Assembly (NCBI GenBank): GCA_947483455.1
Contig: CANKNK010000064.1
Coordinates: 1-8,236, forward strand
DNA from: Comamonadaceae bacterium
Lineage (GTDB): Bacteria > Pseudomonadota > Gammaproteobacteria > Burkholderiales > Burkholderiaceae_C
Reading direction: 5' to 3'
Length of the DNA stretch: 8,236 nt
In this document: piece by piece, positions 1 through 6,673 of the stretch
Position numbering within the stretch: the first letter of the stretch is position 1
Layout of the letters: each line of letters starts with the position of its first letter
Translations under genes and position numbers: made by a program
The notes under the pieces: model-generated
What the model saw: the letters and a program-made list of their open reading frames with translations, nothing else
What the model was told of the DNA's origin: nothing
Databases searched by the model: none

Positions 1-820
1 GCAAAGGCGCATTGGCCCACAAGAGTTCAGACAAGAGCGATAAAAACAGCACGCCCAGCAAAGGGCCGCGCGCGTTGTCGCCACCACCCAAAATAGCCAT
101 CGCAATGACCGTGACGGAGATCATCGGGTCAAACACCTGGCCGACGACAAAGTAGGTAGAGCGCAGCGCCATCACGCCACCGACCATGCCCGGTATGGCC
201 GCGCCCAGCACAAAGGCAATCAGTTTGTAGCGCACCACCGGCACGCCCAGGGTTTCGGCGGCTTCCTCGTTTTCGCGCAAGGAGCGCAAACCATGGCCAA
301 AGCGGGAGCTGCCCACCCAGGTGAGCATGGCCACCGCCAAGACGGCCAGCGCAAACATGGAGAAATAGATGACCTCCAAATCCGGCGCGCCAAACAAGAT
401 ACGGCTGGCCATACCGCTGGCCGATTCGGCCCAGGTAATGGTGTACTTCACCAACTCGGCCAAACCAAAAGTCAGGATCACAAAGTAAGGCCCGCGCACC
501 CGCAACACCGGCAGGCCTACTAGCGCCGCCAGCAGTGCGGCCAGCACGCCGGCCCCGAGGATGGCCAAGGGCAAAGGAATCTGCTGCCAGGTGATCACCA
601 CCCCATAAGCGCCCAGGCCGTAAAACACCACATGCCCCAGCGATACATAACCGGTCATTTTGGACAGCAGGCACCAGCTTTGCGTCAAGGCCAGCCACAT
701 CAACACACTCAGGCCGATGCCGACCACATAATCATTCGCGACAAAAGGCAGTGCGGCCAGCAGCGACAGGCTGGACAGCCACAAGGCAGTCCACCAGCGG
801 TTGGGGAACAAATCGCGCAT
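1..820 (-). CDS. livM: LivM-type branched-chain/aromatic ABC transporter permease (3' end cut by window edge)
   Basis: Inner-membrane permease of a HAAT-class ABC importer, expected to pair with the LivH-type protein encoded just upstream. 273 residues are visible and the frame is still open at position 1; LivM proteins are usually about 300-360 residues, so a short tail is missing. Seen: MRDLFPNRWW start, several hydrophobic segments, the family motif GYVSLGH (residues 57-63), the RGPYFVILT stretch (109-117), the EAA-type cytoplasmic loop RENEEAAETLGV (182-193) that contacts the ATPase, and ILGGGDNARGPLLG (243-256). The region where many LivM proteins read roughly TGGxxGLxGIP is divergent here (ASGMASRILFGAPD, 134-147). 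The ATG at 820 is the only ATG after an in-frame TAA about 40 bases upstream. It lies 5 bases past the LivH stop and has no clear Shine-Dalgarno sequence, so translation probably depends on coupling to livH. The family call is firm; the transported substrate is not known. Confidence 0.93.
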   Translation of the reverse strand, partial: MRDLFPNRWWTALWLSSLSLLAALPFVANDYVVGIGLSVLMWLALTQSWCLLSKMTGYVSLGHVVFYGLGAYGVVITWQQIPLPLAILGAGVLAALLAALVGLPVLRVRGPYFVILTFGLAELVKYTITWAESASGMASRILFGAPDLEVIYFSMFALAVLAVAMLTWVGSSRFGHGLRSLRENEEAAETLGVPVVRYKLIAFVLGAAIPGMVGGVMALRSTYFVVGQVFDPMISVTVIAMAILGGGDNARGPLLGVLFLSLLSELLWANAPL

Positions 821-825
821 ACGGC

Positions 826-1731
826 TTAACGGGCCGCACTTCGGCGCGCGAACACACCATTAGGAAAGAGCAACAAGGCCGCCACAAATGCGCCATACAA
901 GAGCATGGAGCGCATATTGGCTGAGGTCAGCGCCACGCCATAGGTCTCGATCACACCCAGCAGCAAAGCGGCCAGCAAACCGGCCATGGCATTACCCAGC
1001 CCGCCCAAGATGATGACGATAAAACCGGCAATCGTGTACGGGAAACCCGAGAAGGGCGAGAACTGCCCGAGCATGGACACCAGCACCCCAGCCAGCGCCG
1101 CAGACGCAAAGCCCAGCACAAAGCTAAGCCACTGCACCCGGTCCACGTTGACCCCCACAATAAAGGCGGCTTCGCGCCGCTCGATGACGGCGCGTGTGGC
1201 CAGGCCAAACACGCTTCGCCCTAAAAATACGGCAACCAGCAGGCAGCAGGTGCCGGCCACGCAGAGTGCAGCCAGGCGGTTGCCCGTCATGGATACCGAG
1301 CCCCAGTGATGGACCGTATCCAGGTAGTTGTAGGCGCGATTATTCGGGGTGAAAACCAAAGCCGTGGCATTTTGCAAAACAATCGACAAGCCAAAAAATA
1401 GCAAGAGCGAGTTGCTCTCCATGCGTTGCATTTGGGCGGCGCTGCTATCGGCCAGCAAGCCTTTGAAAATGCCCCGGTACAGCGCATAGCCTAATAAGCC
1501 CCCGGCAGCGGCCACCACCGGCGCTACCAGCAGGGGCGAGAGGCCATAGGCGGTAAACGCCCAATAAGCAGCATAGGCCCCCAACATGACGACTTCGCCA
1601 TGCGCCACATTCAGTAAGCGCATGGTTCCATAGACCAGGTTCAGCCCCAGCGCAATCAAGGCATAGAGCGAACCGGTCACCAGGGCCGCAAACAACAACT
1701 GGCCCGAAAGCAGGGTTTCGAGCACCGTCAT
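826..1731 (-). CDS. livH: LivH-type branched-chain/aromatic ABC transporter permease
   Basis: 301-residue inner-membrane permease, full length for LivH (about 290-310). Seen: MTVLETLLSGQLL start, a multi-spanning hydrophobic profile, the LivH hallmark LLNVAHGE (39-46), and an EAA-type loop ERREAAFIVGVNVDRV (184-199) for docking the ATP-binding subunit. IILGGLGNAMAGLLA (240-254) and a terminal LFPNGVFARR (288-297) are typical of the family. The frame is open further upstream, but the extra residues would overlap the binding-protein gene and are not LivH-like, so I chose the ATG at 1731, seven bases after the upstream stop. No good Shine-Dalgarno sequence lies directly ahead (an AAGGG sits about 14 bases away), suggesting coupled translation. 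With the LivM and binding protein it forms most of one importer. Homologous systems carry leucine-type amino acids, amides, or aromatic acids. The catabolic genes in the same operon favour an aromatic or heterocyclic substrate; that is inference. Confidence 0.95.
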   Translation of the reverse strand: MTVLETLLSGQLLFAALVTGSLYALIALGLNLVYGTMRLLNVAHGEVVMLGAYAAYWAFTAYGLSPLLVAPVVAAAGGLLGYALYRGIFKGLLADSSAAQMQRMESNSLLLFFGLSIVLQNATALVFTPNNRAYNYLDTVHHWGSVSMTGNRLAALCVAGTCCLLVAVFLGRSVFGLATRAVIERREAAFIVGVNVDRVQWLSFVLGFASAALAGVLVSMLGQFSPFSGFPYTIAGFIVIILGGLGNAMAGLLAALLLGVIETYGVALTSANMRSMLLYGAFVAALLLFPNGVFARRSAAR

Positions 1732-1738
1732 GTCGCGA

Positions 1739-2938
1739 TTACCAGCCCTTTTTGGCTTCGAACTTAGAACTCGCCATCGACGCTGGCCAGACCAGTTGCA
1801 ACTTACCCTTCTGGGTTTGCACAAAGGCCGTCGGTGTGATCACGTTTTGCACGCCTTCAAACTTGACTTTGCCGTTGATGGTGTCAAAGGTGCTGCTGCT
1901 GATCATGTTGCGCATTTTCACTTTATCCAGGCCAGTCTTGGCCACGGTGGTCTCCAAAATTTCCAAAGACATCCAGGCCAGGGCGGAATTGAGGTAGTCC
2001 GGGTCTTCGCCAAACTTCTTCACGTAGGCGTCATAAAAGGCTTGCGAACCTTTCCACTCGGCACGTGGCGACCAGTGGGCAATCGTCACCACACCTTCGG
2101 CAGAGGCGGCACCAACGGCCTTGGGAAAGAAAGCATCGCTCGGCCCAATGGCCACGAACTGGAAGGGCTGGTTCAGGCCCAACTCTTTGGCTTGCTTGGC
2201 GTAGAGCACCGAGTCACCGGGATAAGCCAGGGCCAAGACCGCGTCCACATTGGCCTGCTTGATCTGGGTCAATGTGGACGTCATGTCGCTGATGTCTGGC
2301 GGGTACTCGGTGGATACCTTGATCTCGATGCCGGCTTTTTTCAACTCAGGCTCGAGAAAGTTTTTGATCTCTTTGGTAAACGGCAACACGTTCGATAGAA
2401 CCGCTACGGATTTCACGTTTTGCGTTTTCAGCATTGCCGTCAGTTCTGCACCGATGCGGTCAGGAATCGCCGAAGTGGGGAACCAGATATAGCCGGGCTT
2501 GACCTGGCGCAGTGCCACCGATGCAGCGGTATTGCCGACCATAGGGAATTTGAATTTTTCCAGTACTGGCGCAATCGCAAGATGAAAGGGGGTGCCCCAA
2601 GGTGCTAGCAATAGATCGACCTTGTCGTCGGTGATCAGCTTTTCATAAATACGCACCGCTTGTTCGGGCTTGGACTGGTCGTCAAACACCACGAACTCCA
2701 CTTTGCGCCGCACGCCGCCCACATCCATGCCGCCTTTGGCATTGGTCTGTTCGCGCCAAAGTTCATAGGTGTTCATTTGCGAAGGCGTGGCATTGGCCAG
2801 CATGCCGGTGCGCGCCATCGAAAAGCCGATGCGCAAAGGTTTGTCTGCCTGAGCCGCGGCCATACCCGCCGTCAATGCGAGCAACGCTGCCGTGATACCG
2901 CCGACAAAGGCCCGGCGGTTTGAAAAAGAAAATTTCAT
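1739..2938 (-). CDS. ABC transporter periplasmic substrate-binding protein, HAAT/LivK class (Peripla_BP_6 type)
   Basis: 399-residue secreted binding protein that would capture the substrate in the periplasm and hand it to the LivH/LivM pair. Seen: a basic N-terminus with NRRAFV (7-12), a hydrophobic core, and a likely signal-peptidase site after AAAQA (residue 31). The mature protein starts DKPLRIGFS and carries the class signature FDDQSKPEQAVRIYEKL (85-101), then DKVDLLLAPWGTP (105-117) and FPMVGNT (131-137). Length is normal for the family. It has no cysteine at all, whereas the E. coli Leu/Ile/Val-binding proteins have a disulphide (known of the family). The ATG at 2938 is chosen over an 18-residue longer reading because it has GGAG seven bases upstream and gives a proper signal peptide. 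The paired arginines could make this a Tat rather than a Sec signal. It begins 17 bases after the hydrolase stop. The ligand is unknown; context suggests a heterocyclic aromatic compound. Confidence 0.93.
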   Translation of the reverse strand: MKFSFSNRRAFVGGITAALLALTAGMAAAQADKPLRIGFSMARTGMLANATPSQMNTYELWREQTNAKGGMDVGGVRRKVEFVVFDDQSKPEQAVRIYEKLITDDKVDLLLAPWGTPFHLAIAPVLEKFKFPMVGNTAASVALRQVKPGYIWFPTSAIPDRIGAELTAMLKTQNVKSVAVLSNVLPFTKEIKNFLEPELKKAGIEIKVSTEYPPDISDMTSTLTQIKQANVDAVLALAYPGDSVLYAKQAKELGLNQPFQFVAIGPSDAFFPKAVGAASAEGVVTIAHWSPRAEWKGSQAFYDAYVKKFGEDPDYLNSALAWMSLEILETTVAKTGLDKVKMRNMISSSTFDTINGKVKFEGVQNVITPTAFVQTQKGKLQLVWPASMASSKFEAKKGW

Positions 2939-2945
2939 CTCATTA

Positions 2946-2949
2946 CTCC
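2946..2949 (-). promoter_or_regulatory. Ribosome binding site of the substrate-binding protein gene
   Basis: GGAG on the minus strand, seven bases before the ATG at 2938. It supports that start over the longer in-frame reading beginning at 2992, and lies in the 17-base gap after the hydrolase stop codon. It is the best start signal of the three transporter genes. Confidence 0.75.
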
Positions 2950-2955
2950 AGTGCT

Positions 2956-3831
2956 TTAGGAAAAAGTTGAACGACCAGGACCGCGCATCCATGCCGCTGC
3001 ACGTGCCACCCAGGGTCGGGTGGCATCGCCGCAGGCGACGCTGGTCTCGAAGTGGTCACATGCTTCGAGAATTTCTAACTCTGTGGGCACCCCCGCAGCT
3101 TGCAGCGCCATGCGCATCTGCGCGGCCTGGGCGATGAGGTGCGGAAAATCGCGCTCGCCATGGGCCATGAAAAACGGCGGACAGGCGGCGGGCTCTATCA
3201 GGTGCAGGGGCGACGCGCTACGCTCTACTTGCGCATCCCGCGCAGCGTCCAGCGCCGGCCCCAGAAAGCGCGGGCGTTGCGCCAGGCCACTGCCCTCGCC
3301 CAGCAAGTACACGCCCGACACCGGCAAGCAACCGGCCAAAGGCTGCGCTGCCAGGTGGCGCGCGCTGCGCCATGCGGAGCTCACTGCCAGCAGGGCTGCG
3401 TAGTGCCCACCACCCGAGTGCCCGCCCACAAATACGCGTGCCGGTGCGTCACCAGGAATCGGTAGCCCGAGCCGGCCTTGCGACACATAGGCCAGCGCAT
3501 CGGCGCAGTCGTCCATTCCGGCAGGAAACACATGCGCTGGCGCCAGGCGATAGCTGGCACTGACAAAATGAATACCCGCCGCCTGCAAGGCCGGTGCCAT
3601 GAAATACATCCATTCTTTGTAGCCGTTGGTCCAGCCGCCGCCATGGAAAAAAACCAGTACGGCATCGCTGGGGTAGGCGCTGGGAAAGACTTCCAGGGTC
3701 TGATTCGGGCCGGGCCCGTAGGCATGACTTTGGCCGCGCAGTCCCGCTCCCAGCGCAAGTATTTTTTGCTGGTAGGCCGCGCCCAGGGGCGACATGGGCT
3801 CTTGGGCCGGGTAGTGGTCCACCAGGCTCAC
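2956..3831 (-). CDS. Alpha/beta hydrolase, esterase/formamidase-like (HGGGW, GHSGG)
   Basis: 291-residue, apparently cytoplasmic hydrolase (no signal peptide or membrane segment). Seen: oxyanion-hole motif HGGGW (63-67), SYRLAPAHVFPAG (93-105) as in hormone-sensitive-lipase and kynurenine-formamidase relatives, nucleophile elbow GGHSGGGH with Ser139, likely acid Asp228 in HGERDF, and His260 in CDHFET. The order and spacing of the triad are normal, so the enzyme looks active. The family includes esterases and arylformamidases that cut N-formyl amides. In this operon it could deformylate a ring-cleavage product such as N-formylmaleamate, but that is inference, and its HGGGW type may differ from the known NicD deformylases. 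I chose the GTG at 3831: it shares GTGA with the stop of the molybdenum subunit gene and has AGGA six bases upstream. The alternative ATG at 3795 would give 279 residues. The longer open frame upstream lies inside the molybdenum subunit gene and is not real. Confidence 0.88.
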   Translation of the reverse strand: MSLVDHYPAQEPMSPLGAAYQQKILALGAGLRGQSHAYGPGPNQTLEVFPSAYPSDAVLVFFHGGGWTNGYKEWMYFMAPALQAAGIHFVSASYRLAPAHVFPAGMDDCADALAYVSQGRLGLPIPGDAPARVFVGGHSGGGHYAALLAVSSAWRSARHLAAQPLAGCLPVSGVYLLGEGSGLAQRPRFLGPALDAARDAQVERSASPLHLIEPAACPPFFMAHGERDFPHLIAQAAQMRMALQAAGVPTELEILEACDHFETSVACGDATRPWVARAAAWMRGPGRSTFS

Positions 3832-6182
3832 GCAAAGTCCTGCGGGTAGAGCGCCTGGTACACCCGCTCGGCGCTTAAAGGTAGCTGGGTCAGGCGGGCA
3901 CCCGTGGCTTCTACGATGCCGTTGGCCACTGCGGCAGCCACGGCATTGATACCCAATTCGCCCACACTCTTTGCACCGTAGGGGCCGGTGGGTTCCTGCG
4001 CTTCGACGACATAGATTTCGTGCGATTGCGGCACCTCCGCCATGGTGGGAATTTTGTAATCCATCAGGCTGGGGTTGGCCAGGCGCGGGCCGTCCCACAC
4101 CAATTCTTCGGTCAGCGCATAGCCCATGCCTTGCACCAGTGCGCCGTCGATCTGACCACGCACCATGGCCGGGTTGATAGCCCGCCCCACGTCCGCTGCC
4201 GTCCAGGCGCGCGGCACGCGCACTTTGCCGCTGAGTGTGTCCACCTCGACCTCGACCACCTGGGCTACAAAACTAAACACACCGATATTGGCAAAGGGCA
4301 GGCCCAATACAACGGCGCGCTTGGGGTCCACGGTTTTCTGGTCAAACACCCAGCTGTTACTGCCGATGATGGGGCCGCCCGCAGCCCAATGTGCATAGCC
4401 CGATATCTGCGCAAAGCTCAGGCTGGCTGCGGACACGCCTTTGATGCCCACGCTGCCGCCCTGGCGCAGTTCGATATCTTCGGGTGCGCATTCCATCATC
4501 GCGCCAGCGTATTTTTTGATTTGCTTTTCCACCTCGCCGGCAGCGGCAACGACCGAGCGCCCGGTCATATACGTCACGCGGCTGGCCGTAGTGCCCCAGT
4601 TGTAGGGCGAACCATCGGTATCCGGGCTGGCAATAGCCACCCGGTCCATAGGCACTTGCAGCGCTTGTGCGCACATTTGGGCCAGTGCGGTGTTGCTGCC
4701 TTGGCCGATGTCTACCGCACCGGTGTTGAGGAGCAGCGTGCCGTCTTCGAGCATGCGCACAATGGCGCCGGTAGCCAGCAAACCGCTGATGTGCGCCGAG
4801 ATAGCCAGCCCCATGCCGGTGCGGGTTTCAGCAGTGGCCGCTGGGCCACCTGTTTGCGCCGGGCGCTGTTTCCAGCCGCTGCCTTGCTCCACGGCATCCA
4901 GGCATTGGGCCAGGCCATTGGAAAATATAGATTGGCCGCCCAGCCAGCGGTCGCCGTCGCGCTTCATGTTCAGGCGGCGGATAGCAAAGGCGTCCATACC
5001 CAGCTCGCGCGCGATGGCATCGATTTGCTGCTCTGATGCAAACGTCACCTGCGGCACGCCAAAGCCGCGAAACGCACCAAAGCGCATTTTGTGGGTATAG
5101 GCCACGCGCCCATGGGCATGTACATGGGCAATGTTGTAGGGGCCGCAGTTCATCAACAAGGCGTAGCCCAGTACGCCGGGGCTGTCGTCGCCGTAGGCGC
5201 CGCCGTCCAGCAGCAGTTCGGTTTCGCGGGCGACCAAGGTGCCGTCGCGGCGGGCACCGGTCTTCATGCGGATGGTGGCCGGATGGCGTGCGCGTACGGT
5301 TTCGAAGTCTTCTTCACGGCTGAGGATGAGCTTGACGGGCTTGCGCGCCTTCATCGCCAGCAGTACCACCACGGGCTGCACATGCGCTTCCATTTTGTTG
5401 CCAAATCCGGCGCCAATGCGGGGCGTAAGGCAGCGCAATTTGGTCATGGGCAGGCCCAGCGCCTCGCAGACATTGGCCTGCACCCGGAACACGGATTGGT
5501 TGGCCGACCACAGGGTGATGCGCCCGGAAGCATCGATCTCGGCCAATGCGCCGCAGGGCTCCAGCGATACATGGGCTTGCCCGGGCGTGTGGTAGACCGC
5601 TTCTACGACTACATCGCATTGCGCCCAGGCGGATTCCAGCTCGCCTTCGCGGATCGAGGTGCGCGAACACAAATTACCTTGGGTACCGGCATCGAATACT
5701 TTGATGTAGCTGTCGGTGTTGTCGTGTACCAGCGGTGCACCGTCCTGCAAGGCAGCGGCTGGCTCCAGCGCCGCAGGCAGCACCTGATAAAACACCTTGA
5801 TCAGCCGGGCGGCCTGGCGTGCAATGGCTTCGGTATCGGCAGCCACTGCCGCCACGATTTCGCCGCAGTAACGGACCTTGCCTAAGGCCATGGCCGGCTC
5901 GTCTTTGATGAAAGCGCCCATGCGGTGTGCCGGGTCCAGGTCCATGCCGGTGACGATGGCCCGCACACCCGGCAGCGCTTGGGCCGCGCTCAGGTCGTAG
6001 CCCTCGATAAGTGCATGGGCATGCGGGCTTTGTAAGAGCGCGCCGTGCAGCATGCCGGGCCGGTACATATCGGCAATGTACTGGGCCTGGCCGGTGAGTT
6101 TTTCGTCGCTTTCGAGTTGGGTGACCGACTGCCCTACTGCGCCTTCAGGTAGTGCATCGGCTTGCTTGCTTATGGAGCTCAT
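3828..6182 (-). CDS. Molybdenum-cofactor-binding large subunit of a xanthine dehydrogenase-family hydroxylase
   Basis: 784-residue catalytic subunit, about the usual 760-800 for stand-alone Mo subunits. These enzymes hydroxylate an aromatic ring or aldehyde carbon with oxygen from water, passing electrons to the FeS and FAD subunits. Seen: N-terminal hammerhead-type domain (about 20-140, with GQAQYIADM and SPHAHALI), GAGFGNK (257-263), RARHP (297-301), AFRGFGVPQ (370-378), DIGQGSNT (491-498, cofactor binding) and GAKSVGELG (736-744), whose Glu742 matches the conserved catalytic base. It lacks the CO dehydrogenase active-site loop (VAYRCSFR). The residue after GNK is Met264, where xanthine dehydrogenases have a purine-binding Glu, so xanthine is an unlikely substrate. 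The ATG at 6182 overlaps the FeS gene stop (ATGA) and has AGGAG eight bases upstream; the longer reading adds 27 unlikely residues. Context suggests an N-heterocyclic substrate such as a pyridine derivative; this is inference. Confidence 0.93.
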   Translation of the reverse strand: MSSISKQADALPEGAVGQSVTQLESDEKLTGQAQYIADMYRPGMLHGALLQSPHAHALIEGYDLSAAQALPGVRAIVTGMDLDPAHRMGAFIKDEPAMALGKVRYCGEIVAAVAADTEAIARQAARLIKVFYQVLPAALEPAAALQDGAPLVHDNTDSYIKVFDAGTQGNLCSRTSIREGELESAWAQCDVVVEAVYHTPGQAHVSLEPCGALAEIDASGRITLWSANQSVFRVQANVCEALGLPMTKLRCLTPRIGAGFGNKMEAHVQPVVVLLAMKARKPVKLILSREEDFETVRARHPATIRMKTGARRDGTLVARETELLLDGGAYGDDSPGVLGYALLMNCGPYNIAHVHAHGRVAYTHKMRFGAFRGFGVPQVTFASEQQIDAIARELGMDAFAIRRLNMKRDGDRWLGGQSIFSNGLAQCLDAVEQGSGWKQRPAQTGGPAATAETRTGMGLAISAHISGLLATGAIVRMLEDGTLLLNTGAVDIGQGSNTALAQMCAQALQVPMDRVAIASPDTDGSPYNWGTTASRVTYMTGRSVVAAAGEVEKQIKKYAGAMMECAPEDIELRQGGSVGIKGVSAASLSFAQISGYAHWAAGGPIIGSNSWVFDQKTVDPKRAVVLGLPFANIGVFSFVAQVVEVEVDTLSGKVRVPRAWTAADVGRAINPAMVRGQIDGALVQGMGYALTEELVWDGPRLANPSLMDYKIPTMAEVPQSHEIYVVEAQEPTGPYGAKSVGELGINAVAAAVANGIVEATGARLTQLPLSAERVYQALYPQDFA
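3838..3841 (-). promoter_or_regulatory. Ribosome binding site that supports the GTG start of the hydrolase
   Basis: AGGA on the minus strand, six bases before the GTG at 3831 and inside the last codons of the molybdenum subunit gene. With the GTGA stop/start overlap it argues for GTG rather than the ATG 36 bases further on. Confidence 0.65.
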
Positions 6183-6673
6183 GGTGCAAGCTCCTGTGCG
6201 CGCAACTGTGCAGCCGCTTGCAGCACCGCCGCCACGATAGGCGCGTAGCCGGTACAGCGGCACAGATTGCCCGACATGGCCGCACGCACCTGGTCCGCAT
6301 CAGGCTGGGGGGTGTGCTTGAGCAAAGCGTGTGCGCTTACCAACATCCCCGGCGTGCAAAACCCGCATTGAAACGCAGACTCTGCGGCGAATGCTTTTTG
6401 CAATGCCTGCATGGCCGCTTGCTGGTTGAGCCCTTCTAAGGTTTCAATATCGGCATGGGCGCAGCCATGCGCCAAACTGAGACAGGCGCGCACCGGCCAG
6501 CCGTCGCGCACCACGGTACAGGCACCGCACACGCCTTGGTTGCAACCGCGTTTAGCGGCGGTCAATTGCAATTGGTCGCGCAGTACGGTGAGCAAGCTGT
6601 CGTGCAGGCCAGCCCGCACCTCAGCCTGTGCGCCATTGACTTGCAGTTGCAGGGTTTGACGCGGCGCACTCAT
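6179..6673 (-). CDS. [2Fe-2S] small subunit of the molybdenum hydroxylase
   Basis: 164-residue electron-transfer subunit, normal size for the family (about 150-170). Two iron-sulphur domains are visible. The N-terminal plant-ferredoxin-like cluster has Cys44, Cys49 and Cys52 (CNQGVCGAC) with Cys64. The C-terminal all-helical cluster has Cys103 and Cys106 (CGFC) with Cys138 and Cys140 (CRC) in the MSGNLCRCTGY motif. All eight ligands are present, so both clusters should form. It moves electrons from the molybdenum site to FAD. There is no signal peptide, so the enzyme is cytoplasmic, unlike periplasmic aldehyde oxidases whose FeS subunit carries a Tat signal. The ATG at 6673 overlaps the FAD gene stop (ATGA), with GGAG seven bases upstream; its own stop overlaps the molybdenum subunit start in the same way. 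This coupling should keep the three subunits in balance. Confidence 0.96.
   Translation of the reverse strand: MSAPRQTLQLQVNGAQAEVRAGLHDSLLTVLRDQLQLTAAKRGCNQGVCGACTVVRDGWPVRACLSLAHGCAHADIETLEGLNQQAAMQALQKAFAAESAFQCGFCTPGMLVSAHALLKHTPQPDADQVRAAMSGNLCRCTGYAPIVAAVLQAAAQLRAQELAP
6191..6195 (-). promoter_or_regulatory. Ribosome binding site of the molybdenum subunit gene
   Basis: AGGAG on the minus strand, eight bases before the ATG at 6182 and inside the end of the FeS subunit gene. It settles the start against the in-frame ATG at 6263. Confidence 0.75.

Noticed and set aside
129..698. Minus-strand open frame of 189 codons near the left end
   Set aside because: It is an out-of-frame reading of the LivM gene. 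The correct frame (1-820) shows all LivM motifs; this one shows none.
1730..2398. Plus-strand open frame (222 codons) opposite the binding-protein gene
   Set aside because: Antisense to a well-supported gene; no known motif and no convincing ribosome binding site.
2956..4098. Longer 380-residue reading of the hydrolase
   Set aside because: The first 89 residues lie inside the Mo subunit gene in another frame and have no hydrolase similarity; the GTG at 3831 has the ribosome binding site.
4020..5036. Long plus-strand open frame (338 codons) inside the Mo subunit gene
   Set aside because: It is antisense to a gene with clear family motifs, and its translation is rich in His, Arg, Ala and Gln with no recognisable domain, as expected from a shadow frame in GC-rich DNA.
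5091..5885. Plus-strand open frame (264 codons) opposite the Mo subunit gene
   Set aside because: Composition and repeated Gly/Gln/His-rich stretches are typical of the reverse of a coding sequence; no family resemblance.
3828..6182. CO dehydrogenase large subunit (CoxL form I)
   Set aside because: The copper-molybdenum active-site loop VAYRCSFR is absent; the sequence has AFRGFGVPQ instead, as in xanthine dehydrogenase-type hydroxylases.
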